Shown: piece after piece, positions 34,801 to 45,570 of the stretch
How the letters are laid out: each line of letters opens with the position of its first letter
Position numbering within the stretch: the stretch's first letter is position 1
NCBI RefSeq assembly: GCF_958298935.1
Contig: NC_084934.1
Location: forward strand, 498,501-562,500
Length of the DNA stretch: 64,000 nt
Source of the DNA: Phragmites australis
Taxonomy: Eukaryota > Streptophyta > Magnoliopsida > Poales > Poaceae
Direction: 5' to 3'
Program-made: the position numbers and the translations under genes
The notes under the pieces: generated by a model
Databases searched by the model: none
The model's input: the letters and a program-made list of their open reading frames with translations, nothing else
Told to the model about the DNA's origin: nothing

Positions 34801-36656
34801 ACAAGTACAGTTAGTCATCCACTACTTCTAAATAAAGATATATCACAATAATTTTCTAAATGGCCTAGCCAAATTTGAGTTTTAGCAGATGTAGAATACA
34901 ACAATGAACAAAATAATTCAAAGCAGAATTTAAAAATAGTAAGAGGAAGAGCGGTTACAACATACTAGCGTGAGAATGTGAAAAACAAAATACCTTTGGC
35001 ATCTTTACTCCTTGATGGGTTCAAATCTTTCCGAGTTTTCTGTGCCTTGCTCACCTGGAAAGAAAAACAATTTCAATACTCCCTCTGATTGCAAATGTAA
35101 GTCGTTTTAGCCTCATCAACTATTCTCTAAATATAAGTCATTCTCGAACTTCTATGCACTTTTTTCTCTTTTGTTCCCTTCTTACCCTTGTTTAATAAAT
35201 GCTACCACTCTCACAAATTAATACATTATCTTTTCCAATGCAGAATAAATAAAAGGCAACAAGATCATTTGATCTACTTTCTTAATCTCTGTGCACAAGT
35301 CTAAAACGACCTATATTTGCAATCGGAGGTAGTAACATTCAATTCAACAATGCAAAAATATTCAAAAGCATACGAAATATTTTTTCACTATCATTTAGTA
35401 GGTAAGTGAAGGCGTTTTTGCACATTGGACCAAGAAAGTCTATGTGTTGAATAAACATGGACAACCGAATTAAGTACACGTGCAAGATGTTGTGCTTCAG
35501 AAAGAAAAAAGAGTTATCACCAAAAGCTTTCTTCTGTGTCCTAAGACCTAGAAAATAACCTAATACGATTATCAAATAATCGATGAACCCCTAAAACAGT
35601 TAAGGAAGGAACATGCATTTTGGGATTGAGATAAGAGTAGTGTGCTTACCGCATTGAACAGCCTGACAACTAAATAGCCAGCAGCCGGATAATTCATGAA
35701 AAAGATATCGGAGGGAAAGCATCCAATTAGTGAAAGCATTGATTTTGGTGAACTTGATGGTCAGATATATGCAAAATGGCATGGTATTAGAAACAGAACA
35801 TTACCCCCTTGGGTTGCAACCTTGATGAGCTCCTTGTCTTTGCTGTCCAAGTGGTCTTTGGGTATGACATGGCCCTTCTCCGCTGCCTACAGTTTTTTCC
35901 ACACACAGAGCTAAATAGCTAATGGCTTAAAAGTAAAAAAAAAACATTTTAAGGAGGGAGCGCCTAATGAGCAAGTGAGGTGAGAACCGTACCGCACGCT
36001 TCTCCTTCCGAGCCTCCCCCTTGGGCTTGTGCTCCTCCACCTCTTCGGCCAACTTGGCGGCAACCAAATTCTTGTGCGCTGACAGAATTGGACCCTAATA
36101 AGAAGGCAGAGAGGGAAACGTGTTAGCCTCTCTGCATTCTTCTTCTTCCGTTTCTTGGTGTGCATCAAGAAAGAAATGCAAAAAAATGTTGAAAGAATGT
36201 AGGGAGGCAACCAACCAGCGGGTCGTCGGGGAGCTTCTTGGCCATGATCTTGAGGAAGGCGACCCCGAAAGCTCTGCAGCCTTGCTCGAACCTTGTCACG
36301 CCGCCGGATTCGTCTCCGGAGCTCGAGGCATCCCCCTCCTCCTCCTCGTCCTCTGAGAGGGCCTCTTTGTCGTGGTCGTCATGTCGGCGGCAGGGAATTG
36401 GTGGGTGCTCCTTCTGTTGCCGTCGTTCGTCGTCGTCGTCGTCAGAGTTGTAGTCGCGGGCACGCTTCCGGAGGAGCTTGAGGAACTTGGCGCTGGGCTT
36501 GTTGCTGCGGCGGCGGACGGGCTCATCGGAGCGCGCGAGCTTCTTCTTCTTGTTCTTGTTGCCCTTGCCCTTAGGTGGCTTCTTGCGCTTGTAGGGGTTC
36601 GGGGCGGCGGCGGACGCCGGAGCCTGAGGGGCGGCGGCGGCGGCGGCGGCGGCCAT
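31856..36656 (-). CDS. RRP15: RRP15-like ribosome biogenesis protein, 8 exons
   Basis: Exons (minus): 36656-36216, 36094-35993, 35886-35805, 35669-35650, 35054-34994, 32957-32863, 32132-32040 and 31921-31856. They sum to 960 bases, 319 residues plus TAG, with GT-AG borders and agreeing phases throughout. The N-terminus is Ala-rich, then lysine-rich (23-39, likely nucleolar targeting) with acidic runs (71-77, 101-107). The RRP15 domain starts at RFEQGCRAFGVAFLKIMAKK (122) and runs through GPILSAHK, AEKGHVIP, TQGVVRLFNAVSKAQKTRKD and EPGWAPLRDTYMLGSKLKDW. In yeast Rrp15 is a pre-60S factor needed for 27S pre-rRNA processing; the same role is inferred. Exon 4 is only 20 bases. The large fifth intron carries a MITE and other repeats. 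The promoter has TGGGCY and telo-box motifs typical of ribosome-biogenesis genes. Confidence 0.93.
33500..34090. repeat. Repeat block in RRP15 intron 5, with 43-bp tandem units
   Basis: Bases 33538-33636 hold two full and one partial copy of a 43-bp unit starting ATTAATCGGTTAAT (33538, 33581, 33624). The right side (34010-34090) has inverted versions of the same motif (CGATTACTCGGCCGGTTAATCG), suggesting an element with related ends. Between them is a C-rich low-complexity tract (33815-34015). The family is not recognised. Confidence 0.6.
34420..34698. mobile_element. Stowaway-type MITE in RRP15 intron 5
   Basis: Starts CTCCCTCCGTTT, ends AAACAGAGGTAG, TA on both sides (34418-34419, 34699-34700). 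Length 279 bp. Different interior from the pair at 10721 and 35079. Confidence 0.8.
35079..35332. mobile_element. Stowaway-type MITE, copy 2, in RRP15 intron 4
   Basis: A 254-bp relative of 10721-10974, same orientation, with TA flanks (35077-35078, 35333-35334). It lies 25 bases upstream of exon 5, near the branch-point side of the intron. Confidence 0.9.
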
Positions 36657-36667
36657 GTAGAGTATAA

Positions 36668-36767
36668 GGTTTAGGGCTTCGTCGTGTTGTCCTCTTCTCT
36701 CCTCGTGGGGATTTTAGCATCGCCGTCGTGGTGGGCCTGGATGGGCCCTGATGGGCCTGAATGGGCT
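36668..36767 (-). promoter_or_regulatory. RRP15 promoter: telo-box-like motif and four TGGGCY motifs
   Basis: GGTTTAGGG at 36668-36676 reads CCCTAAACC on the gene strand, a telo-box-like sequence 12 bases before the ATG. TGGGCC at 36732, 36742 and 36752 and TGGGCT at 36762 form a row with exactly 10-bp spacing. Site II (TGGGCY) and telo boxes together are known from promoters of plant ribosomal and ribosome-biogenesis genes, where TCP factors bind site II. Confidence 0.7.
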
Positions 36768-36776
36768 GGTTTAGTT

Positions 36777-36809
36777 TAGAAGTGAATCCTACGTGGATGA
36801 GAGGCCCAG
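36777..36809. repeat. 33-bp direct repeat, left copy
   Basis: TAGAAGTGAATCCTAC...AGGCCCAG; it matches 38114-38146 at 32 of 33 bases. The two copies bracket the transposon fragment. Confidence 0.9.
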
Positions 36810-37293
36810 CTACACCCATCGGTTGCAGCTCTGGAATATCATCAACATCCTCCCTGGACCCGACATTAGCCGCCTCTGATTCATCTTCCACTGCCTCACT
36901 TGGTCCTGCTACTGCTTCCGCAAAGTTCACCTCAATTTGATCTTTTAGGTACGCCTCAGCTAACAAAACCAGCGGCACGCCACGTTCACAACATATATCT
37001 ATATACTGCCTCCAAGTTGATGTGGCTTTGATGAGAACAAGCTCACCAAAGTATCCATGACTAGCACAGCTGAGGACAGCTTTCAACTTCAGCTCATGTT
37101 GCTGCGGATCCAGTTGAAAAAACCGCATGAGCCATTTGCACACACCTACAATGGTCCTCTCATTAGTACTAAGACCCTTCGTGATATGACGAAATCCAAA
37201 CAGATCTACACCGTTAGGACCGTACCTAATTTCACTCTCACCATAATATCTCTGAAAAATTAATTTATTTGTCATCTCTGAAAACACCCGCAA
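36810..37293 (-). pseudogene. N-terminal piece of a plant transposon protein
   Basis: Reads MTNKLIFQRYYGESEIRYGP, NGVDLFGFRH, then ERTIVGVCKWLMRFFQLDPQ. From memory this resembles N-termini of unclassified or Mutator-like transposon proteins of grasses. The open frame continues past the 33-bp repeat into the RRP15 leader and first exon, but that part is simply the RRP15 region read in another frame. Confidence 0.45.
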
Positions 37294-37922
37294 ACATAAT
37301 CAATGTTAAGACCAATAAACTATATTTCTAATTATCGGATACAATAATTTACCGACACCGATTCATACATAACAATAGGTTTTTAATACTAGTCCTAACC
37401 AAACTAACCTATAAATATCACTCTATACAATCTATATTTACTACCTATTGTACCGTGTGCAAATTAGACGTTACCATTTTCTAAATGCTACATCCTAGAT
37501 TCACAAATTATCATATACTGCTACCTCCTGTGTCGCACATTACAACCCTAATATAGTAAAAATAATATAGTAAAAATAATATTCTATATTTCACTGCTAT
37601 CGTACAATTTTCTAAGTAAATTTAACAATTTTCTAAACCCTAGGTCATATATGTCTAAAACCTATGTCATATACTACTACTGCACTAATTAACAACAATA
37701 AAAGAAAAAAAAAGATTTACCCAAAAATAATATTCAAATCCGCGGCTCAAATGCAGCAGGGCTTCGCCGGACTCTCTTCCTCCCCTCTCCTCTCCTCTCT
37801 TCTCCTCCCTCTTCTCAACTTTTTTTTTCTGAATAAAATGAGATTTTGAGCTAATTTTAGTCCCTTTTATAGAAGAGGCCGGGATGGGGGGAGCCGAGCG
37901 GCGCGGGTGGGAGGCCCTTTAA

Positions 37923-38032
37923 CGCCCTCTGAGAGGGCGGTAAGGACCCCTACCCGCCCTCTGAGGGGTCTGTTAGGCCTCCCGCCCTCTCGGAGGGCGG
38001 TTAGGTGGCCTAATCACCCTCTCAGAGGACTG
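37923..38032. repeat. Row of four GC-rich hairpins
   Basis: Related palindromes built on CGCCCTCT...AGAGGGCG start at 37923, 37955, 37983 and 38015 (spacings 32, 28, 32). The third (CCGCCCTC-TCG-GAGGGCGG, 37982-38000) is perfect, the first nearly so, the second and fourth decayed on one arm. Confidence 0.85.
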
Positions 38033-38113
38033 TAGGCGTCTAGTTTTACAATTTGTCCTAAAAAAATCTATTTATTTAAATTTTTAATAAAAAATATAAA
38101 AATAAAAAAGCTC

Positions 38114-38146
38114 TAGAAGTGAATCCTACATGGATGAGAGGCCCAG
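38114..38146. repeat. 33-bp direct repeat, right copy
   Basis: See 36777-36809; one base differs (G to A). Confidence 0.9.
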
Positions 38147-38420
38147 TCCAGCCCAACCCAGCCTAGCACATGAGAAGAGAGGAGGAAGCCCAGCAGCAGA
38201 GGGGAGGGGGAGGAGGAGAGGGTGGCGGCAGGGGAACTGGTGCAGGCGCCACCGGGTACGGCACGCAGCAGCACGTGATCAGGCGTGGGTGTGGCGGACC
38301 GGCGCCGGCGCCGCCGGGCCAAGGTTGTGGGGCCCGCAATCCAGTGGGATACTGGAAACTAGCTGGCTACCTCTTTGTTTATTATCGGGCAGGTAGATAT
38401 CTGAAACTAGAGCATATCCG

Positions 38421-38680
38421 ATGTTGGTGAGCATAACAGGGAATCACACCAATTACCACAGCTTGCTGGTCACATTTTGGCTTATCGAAGATGAAACACA
38501 ATCCACCCTGGTCCTGCTCACTGGTGGAATGCGAGGAACACCTCCATTCCATGGATGGCCCCAGAGTTGCTGGCAATGAAAGTATCCGAAAAGGTACTGT
38601 TCCGAGTCTTCTTGATGACTTACAACTCTGCAAGTGTCAAGGTATTTACATAGTGCTGAAAAATCATGGTTTCTGTATGT
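38421..38680 (+). pseudogene. Partial copy of the Raf-like kinase (activation-loop exon and intron edges)
   Basis: Matches 43358-43590, that is the end of intron 4, exon 5 and the start of intron 5 of the kinase gene downstream. Landmarks: GCATAACAGGGAATCA, LSKMKH codons, ATGGATGGCCCCAGAG, GTATCCGAAAAG|GTA. Small insertions disrupt the reading frame, and the DFG codons and acceptor are altered. Because introns are included it was copied as DNA, not from mRNA. No other kinase exons are present here. Confidence 0.88.
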
Positions 38681-40127
38681 ATGCCCTTCAATTTCACATG
38701 AACATGGTCTCGCACAGCTGAAGAAATTTTGTGATTTGCTTTGTGACAGTGATAGTGAGCGCCGGTACTACGAGCTACTACCAATATCATACTCCACAGC
38801 TAGCTCAGCTTCTCCTAATCATCCGGCTCAAGACTAGTGCCTACGCATGACACCGCTGCTCACCTGCCGTCATGCTGGTAACCAGATATATAGCTGCAGC
38901 TTGCCTTTTAAATATTAATTGCTAAAATAGTAGCAGCAACTGGACTGGGAGCTACGTTGCAGCAGCGATGGGCTCCATTTGAAGGCAACATATCCAACTG
39001 GGCAATGGACGGCCTTATAGTATAGACTCCAAACTGATTTCGGCAATTCTGGATCATACAAATCAAGGCTGACAGAGATGAGAGCTAATATCATGCTTAC
39101 ATCTGACAATGACAACCAAGGTATTAAGAAGGGCCGCCCCTTGCCCCAGGTCATGTGACAACTGAGGTTCGAATCCTCTTGAATAGTATACATGATAGGT
39201 ATATATATTAAGTAGAGGTCACAGCTCGTATAATTCTGTATAACTGTGTAGCTTTTTAGATAATGTATATATGCGTAATTAGATAAAAGATCATTCAGAT
39301 AACCATATAGCCCACAGATTATGCAAGTTGGTGAATATATTATGACAAAAGTGGTAAGAAACTCTTGTCAAGCTTAATATTGGACTTACAACATACACAA
39401 TAATTTAAAAACCAAGCAGTTGGGAGTAAACAAGCAAAAATCAAGAAATGGTGGTGTACCTTTATTTAAACTGTTGTTTTCTGTCGTCGTCAAGTGATTG
39501 AAGGTGCTGCCGACCCAATCGATCAAATGCCTCACAGCTGAGTCAGTTAACACAACAATTTCTATCCACTCATTAATTTGTCCAAAACTATCAGACCAAG
39601 TTGACTCGGCTCAGTCGTCCATATTAGTATCTTGAACACAACGGAGGCGAACAACATGAACCAGTTGGCAATGTTCAATTCTGAGCTCTGGTAGCAACCC
39701 GTCAACTGAAACCCACAGAGGTTAGTAACATCATCTCTTCTGCGTTCTTTTCGTATTAATTTTGGGCACCCAACTCAAACTCAAAAAAGTTAGAAAGAAA
39801 AGCCATTTATGGTTCTCTTGCTTACATTTTTTAGTTTTAGCAATTGGTTCCTTGTTGCCATCTTGTGTAGTTCAGTGTACAAGGATTGTCTTTCTATCAT
39901 GACCTGAGTATATACGTGCTAGATTGAAGGTCTTGGACCTACAGATTCAAAGGTTCAACAAGTTTGCCATCAAGAGCCCTTCACGTCAGTCCTAGGACTC
40001 CAGATGGTTTCTTGGTGACAAGTGGTCAAAGAGAAGCACTGAAGTATCTACTTCAGTCAGACTGATGAGGGATTTTCACTTGAAAGCAAACATGACGAAC
40101 CCTTAATGTTCAGACCATCACAAAAGT
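38681..40127. other. Upstream region of the kinase gene
   Basis: May contain a 5'-UTR intron: a donor AGAG|GTTAGT near 39719 and an acceptor GACCTACAG near 39945 are possible. A tRNA-like T-arm (GAGG-TTCGAAT-CCTC) lies at 39164-39179, without the rest of a tRNA. No other gene recognised. Confidence 0.35.
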
Positions 40128-43100
40128 ATGAGAACACCGGCACCAGTAACCAGTCACATGGACTGGAGGGAACAAGCTAACATTTGTGAACAGAAACCAC
40201 AAAAGCAGCTGCCAACATATCCTCCATTCAGTGACACCAGCAGCCAAGGATCTTGCAAGCGATTCCTCCAAAACCCTTATGAAGTTGAACCAATGAAGAT
40301 CAAGTTTATCTGCAACTTTGGCGGTACATTCTTACCAAGGCCAAGTGACGGAGAGCTCCGATATGTCGGTGGTGAGAGGCATCTGGTTCAGATTAACCGG
40401 GACATGTCATGGTATGAGCTGACCTGCAAGACAACAAAGTTAATAAGGCAGGCTCACACAATCAAGTACCATCTCCCAGGGGAGCAACTAAACATGCTCA
40501 TTTCTATCACCTCTGATGACGACCTTCGGCATATGATTGATGAGTGCATTGTGCTAGATGGAAACAAAGAAAGGCTGACCATGTACCTCTTCTCTGCTAA
40601 TGACGATGAGCACAATGTGCACTTCCTTGTAGAACGCTCATCCGATGCAGAAAAGGAAGCACAGTTCATTGCTCTCGTCAATGGATTCGACAGACCAAGA
40701 GAGGCATTAAGAATGCAAAGCCTTGGCAGCACCTCAACCAATGACCTAGATCAGGTGGTGTTTGGTATCAAAGAGAAAAGACTGCTGGCAGACAGGGCAG
40801 AGGAAACTTCACTGTACATTAAAGGTAAACCCTCACAAAGTATCGTTGTAGAATCGCCAAAAACATCAAGTGGACAGCTGGAGAGACTTCCTACTCCACG
40901 TTTCCTAACACGGATGGCCAAAAAAGATTACAAGGCGCAAAACAGTGAAGGGAACCTGATCACCTCTGGTAGAAAGATGACTGGTGTTCACTTTGGTTCA
41001 TTTGTGCCATCTAAATTCATGTATAAAGCTAAGAGGGAGCCAGGTAGTGGCAAGACTGTCTCAAGGCATCAGCTAGAACTGCAGCGAACTGCTACCAACA
41101 TGATTGAGAAGGGCCATCAAGCTACAAGAGCTCAGGAAAAAGGATCATCAAGAAAAGAGCTGCTGATACCACTAGATAACAGTAGTGTGAATATATCATC
41201 ATCGGATTCAAACAACAATAGCCTAATGGCACATACAAGTCGGTCCGCGAATGAAATGCCTGCATCTTTATCAAAGGGTTCCCAGAAAACAGTGAATCAA
41301 CAAACAAGCTCTGACAATAGCAAGATGAAACCAGAAAGGCATAGCACCCAGGAAGAACGTATGTCTCATTCAGCAGAAGAACCATTATGGAAGAATAAGA
41401 ACTTCCAATTGCAAAATAAGGTGGAGATGCCAGAACATAGTCATGAGTCTGCTACACAAATGCAAGGCCATGATGATATGTACATGAGTTTAAACCTGCA
41501 TACTATGGAGAAGTCAGTTGCAACCAACAGCACGGCAAAGCCTGCCGTTCCTATTACGTGTGGTAACACTTCAAAGAAAGATCATCCTTCTAAGCCTACC
41601 ATCACTAGCGCTGAAACAGCACTTTCTAGCTCTTTTACATCTTCCGACAAGACAACTGAGCTGAAACCAAATATTCTAGTGCGTGCTTCAAGCGAGAGAC
41701 AAGGGCGGCCCAGCAGTCTAAGACCAGATAAACAATCATCAAAAATGATCAAATCTCGGTCAGTTGGTGCTGATAGCATTAATCCTCAGATCAGAAGTCC
41801 ATCACAAGAGTCTAAAGATGACACTGCACCATTGATATCGGAGCTTGAGGTACATCTGCGCATCTCATTTCATATGCTAATTTGAGGAAAGAAAGAAAAT
41901 TCACTGCATAACTTCTGAATAATCTTTTTTCTGGCAGGAACATGAAACCAAGAGCAGTGAACAAGGTCTTCCGAAAAATGAAGTGTTGGGCAGAGGTCTT
42001 ACAAGTAATGTCCAGGTTTGTAGTCAACTTTTGAAATCTGTAACTTAGCTACTTCTGAAGGTCAAACTGCACTGATAGGAAAAATATCTGAAAGGATAAA
42101 AAGAAATAATTAAAAAATAATAATTGATTCGTAATACAAGACTTGAATGAGCATGTCCAAAAGAGCGAATTTATCAGCAAATATCCACAGACATTCCTAC
42201 CTTTTCCATTAAATAGAAAAATATACAGTACTTATTCCTATAATTGATGGCAGATAATTAGCAACGACGACCTTGAAGATCTCCGTGAGATGGGCTCCGG
42301 TGCATTCGGAACAGTTTTCCATGGAAAATGGAAGGGAACAGATGTTGCCATTAAACGGATAAAGAACAGCTGCTTTATGCTCCCATCACCTCAAGCAGAA
42401 AAACTGGTAAGCCTATATAAATTCACCAGCATTTTTTGAAGTTACAGGCTTAGAGCCCAGGAGTTCCTTGTCCATGGTCACCTCAGATGAGACCAGTTTC
42501 AATAATTGATCAGTTTAGGAGGTAGATTCTATGGCTTTGTACTCCTAGTAATGAAACACCCTCATGATTCTGCATTTGTATCATGTTACCATTAAGTGTA
42601 GCCATGTTCTGATATTTCATATTTGAGATTATCTGAACTGAGAAATAATATCAGAGATCACCAATTTCACCAAACTCTCCTCTAAACAAGCTAAAATGCA
42701 CATTATAGGGCCCAAACCAGACAGCTCCAAGCCAAGCAGTCAGCTGCTATGTTTGGCTGCAAAAGTGAGCTAGTGTGGGATGAGGGCAACAACTGCAATG
42801 GCCACATAGTATCATCTTGATACTGGTTTCAGAATCAGAGATTCTATATAGAAATTGTTCTCAACTAAATCCTAATAGAAAGAAGGCATGAAACATTGCT
42901 TTGTCCATCGTAACTCATAAGAAATACAACATGTGTAAACATGCAGATTACAGAATTTTGGAGAGAAGCAGCCATCATCGCGAAACTTCACCACCCAAAT
43001 ATTCTGGCATTTTACGGAGTTGTAAATAATGGACCTGGGGGAACATTAGCTACTGTAACAGAATTCATGGTCAATGGATCTCTCAAGAAAGTCCTCCTTC

Positions 43101-44672
43101 GCAAAGACAAATATCTTGATTGGCGCAAACGGATAATGCTGGCAATGGATGCAGCCATTGGAATGGAATACTTGCACTCCAAGGACATTGTCCACTTTGA
43201 TTTAAAATGTGATAACTTGCTAGTGAATGTTAAGGATCCATGTCGCCCCATTTGCAAGGTAAGTTACTATTCAGTAGCATAAAATTTGTTTCATTTCAAG
43301 TTCTAAATGCAAGTAGTGGACAAGATGACATGAAAGCTGAATTTTTGCATACAACTTGTGTTAGTGGGCATAACAGAGAATCAATTACTACAGGTTGGTG
43401 ATTTTGGTTTATCGAAGATGAAACACGCCACCCTGGTTTCTGGTGGGATGAGAGGAACACTTCCATGGATGGCCCCAGAGTTGCTGACAATGAGTGGCAC
43501 TAAAGTATCCGAAAAGGTATTTTTCTGAGTCTTCTTGATGACTGCAAGTGTGAAGGTATTACATAGTGTTGAACAATCATGTTTTATATATGCCTATATC
43601 TGCCCAAAGAGTTCCCTATATCTGCCCAAAAAAGCCTATCAAAATTTCTAATGTCGAAATTCTCAATTAGCTTCCGTTACAAACCAATCATAAACTGTAC
43701 CCGCGTGAAAAAAAAAGGAAAAAATAAATAAAGAAGAGGAACTATGCCTATTGTGTCTTTGTAGATTTGGGAACGCGAAGATGCTATGGGAAAACAACTT
43801 GGCAGCATATTGTCAGAAAGGAAAATTGATATCATAGAGTTTAACACAAAAGGACTTGATATAACAGGTCAATTTAACAAACAACTTGTTGATTGATATG
43901 TAGGCTCTTTCTGACAACAAAGATGGACGTTACATTGCAGAAATGAGATATTGATGTACATGGTATTTACTCAACAGTTATCACAACGTTATTTTAACCA
44001 AATTAAACCATGATGGCAAAGATATTTTATTTGCTCACTGGCAATTATCTATAAATATTAACGACCATGTGATTTAGACAAAAAAATACAACGTACTCAC
44101 AAGCAACTTATGAAAACTAAAGTGATGCATTAAAGCATAACGGGCTAACGGCAAGTAATTCGTCAAAAAATAATTTTATCATCACAAAAAGAAATAGTTA
44201 TGGTGCCTAACTTAGACGTTTTTTGTTCTAATTTCTAGCTTAAAATACGTCTTTTTTGTGTTGACACAGATTGATGTTTATTCTTTTGGAATTGTAATGT
44301 GGGAAATTCTCACGGGTGAGGATCCATACGATGGCATGCACTATGGAGGAGTCATAGGTATGCTTATAGTTTTATTTCCAAGTTTGATTCCCAAGTTTGT
44401 CGGAGTTATTGTGTACAATTTCCAGGGAATTTTGTCTGGGTTGTTAGTCGTGGCAAAGATATTTGTGTAATAGTGATTGCTGATGGTGGTATGCAGGGGG
44501 TATTTTGAGTAACACACTGAGGCCACCAGTGCCAGCTTCATGTAACCCAGAATGGAGGAAACTGATGGAGCAATGCTGGTCAACTGAACCTGAGAGACGA
44601 CCTTCCTTCACTGAAGCCGCATCCCGGCTTGGTGCCATCCTAGAAGCAAGCCAGAGTGAATTGACGAGTTAA
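40128..44672 (+). CDS. PB1-domain Raf-like protein kinase (MAPKKK group), 7 exons
   Basis: Exons 40128-41849, 41938-42015, 42254-42406, 42947-43258, 43394-43516, 44270-44357 and 44497-44672 sum to 2,652 bases, 883 residues plus TAA, with GT-AG borders and consistent phase. A PB1 domain spans about 57-156 ([20 protein letters not shown]; acidic [11 protein letters not shown] at 129-139). A long Ser/Lys-rich linker follows. The kinase domain starts near 605: GSGAFGTV (614-621), VAIK with Lys634, FWREA (Glu658), HFDLKCDN (734-741), DFG (758-760), APE (782-784). The HRD arginine is Phe, so it is a non-RD kinase, as usual in this subgroup. Raf-like kinases phosphorylate Ser/Thr in plant stress and hormone signalling; the PB1 domain probably mediates oligomerisation. 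The upstream Met choice is uncertain; residue 11 is an alternative. AATAAA lies at 44737. Confidence 0.94.
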
Positions 44673-44736
44673 CCTGCATGAACAACACTCTCTATTTGTG
44701 TATCTGTCCCGTTAGAGGATGATGCAGTCATGTATG

Positions 44737-44742
44737 AATAAA
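44737..44742 (+). terminator. Candidate poly(A) signal of the kinase gene
   Basis: AATAAA, 65 bases after the stop codon, with T-rich sequence following. Confidence 0.5.
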
Positions 44743-45149
44743 TTTGTTCTAAAATTGGTACCAAGTCTCAGTATGAAAAATGTAAAGTTCAGTCTCCCCA
44801 TGTATTGAACTCGCATGCTACTGTGTTGTTACTGAAACTGTGGAATTCAAACATTGGAAATTGGGAAAATGTAGCTGCGTTTCTTTTCTTTTCTTTTTTT
44901 GGAGGAAGGAGCTGCATTTCTAGTGATGTTTGAGTGATTGAGGGAGGCGTAGGCCGGCCAGCCTTGTTGGGCTCAAACCACACCTGACCGGGGAAATCTC
45001 AGGCTGCATCATGTCCGGCTTACTAACTAGGCTAGGCCCGTTGGAAAGGAAGGGACGGCGGCATTGGCTGGCCTGGTTTTGCTTGATCTGGCCCAAGACG
45101 CTTGTTTTAGCCCAAATCTGTTGGCCCGAGAGGAACCTTGCTGGAATCT

Positions 45150-45570
45150 GATTCGGTAGATATTTATAATTTTATAGAGGTATATGTTTGGTTATCTGTA
45201 CATATTGTTTTATTCTTGCTCAGTAGATGTAAATACATATTGTAATCTGGTTTGAGATGGAAGCTCAATTTCGTAATCTGGTCCGACGGATGTAGACTCC
45301 CGCATCTACTCATACAAGCGAATCTACTTGTCAATGTCACAAAATCATTTTTATACGAGCAATCAATCACATGCTTAATTCTTATATCCGCTCATGAGGT
45401 CTCAGATTCAGTCAACCAATCAGAAACTTAACTCAGTCTGTTCAGACAAATTCAAACAACCAAACACTCTTCTTTTTAACAAATATGATTTCGCTTAGCC
45501 TGCTTCCCCTTAGCTTACATATATGTTTCATACGGGATAAACACATGCGAACAACCAATCACATCCTTAG
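45150..45570. mobile_element. Relative of the long inverted-repeat element
   Basis: Its reverse complement follows the left arm of 30571-31262: TTTGTGACATTGACAAGTAG, AAGAGTGTTTGGTTG, AAGCAGGCTAAG and CCCGTATG occur in the same order. Only one arm is present. Borders approximate. Confidence 0.6.

Larger units (their letters stand above)
36810..38113 (-). mobile_element. Transposon fragment inserted upstream of RRP15
   Basis: A 1,304-bp segment between 33-bp direct repeats. It contains a partial transposon-type reading frame (37293-36810, minus), AT-rich DNA, and a row of GC-rich hairpins near its right end. No terminal inverted repeats were seen. Confidence 0.6.

Noticed and set aside
36571..36809. 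C-terminal part of the 240-residue minus-strand frame (36571-37293) as coding
   Set aside because: It crosses the 33-bp repeat and promoter and then overlaps RRP15 exon 1 in another frame; Arg/Pro-rich composition results from the GCC-rich exon.
39150..39185. tRNA gene
   Set aside because: Only a T-arm (GGTTCGAATCC) is present; no acceptor, D or anticodon arms fit, so at most a SINE or tRNA scrap.
43760..43900. Extra exon in kinase intron 5 (frame [20 protein letters not shown])
   Set aside because: Exons 5 and 6 join in phase and give an unbroken kinase domain without it; origin unknown.
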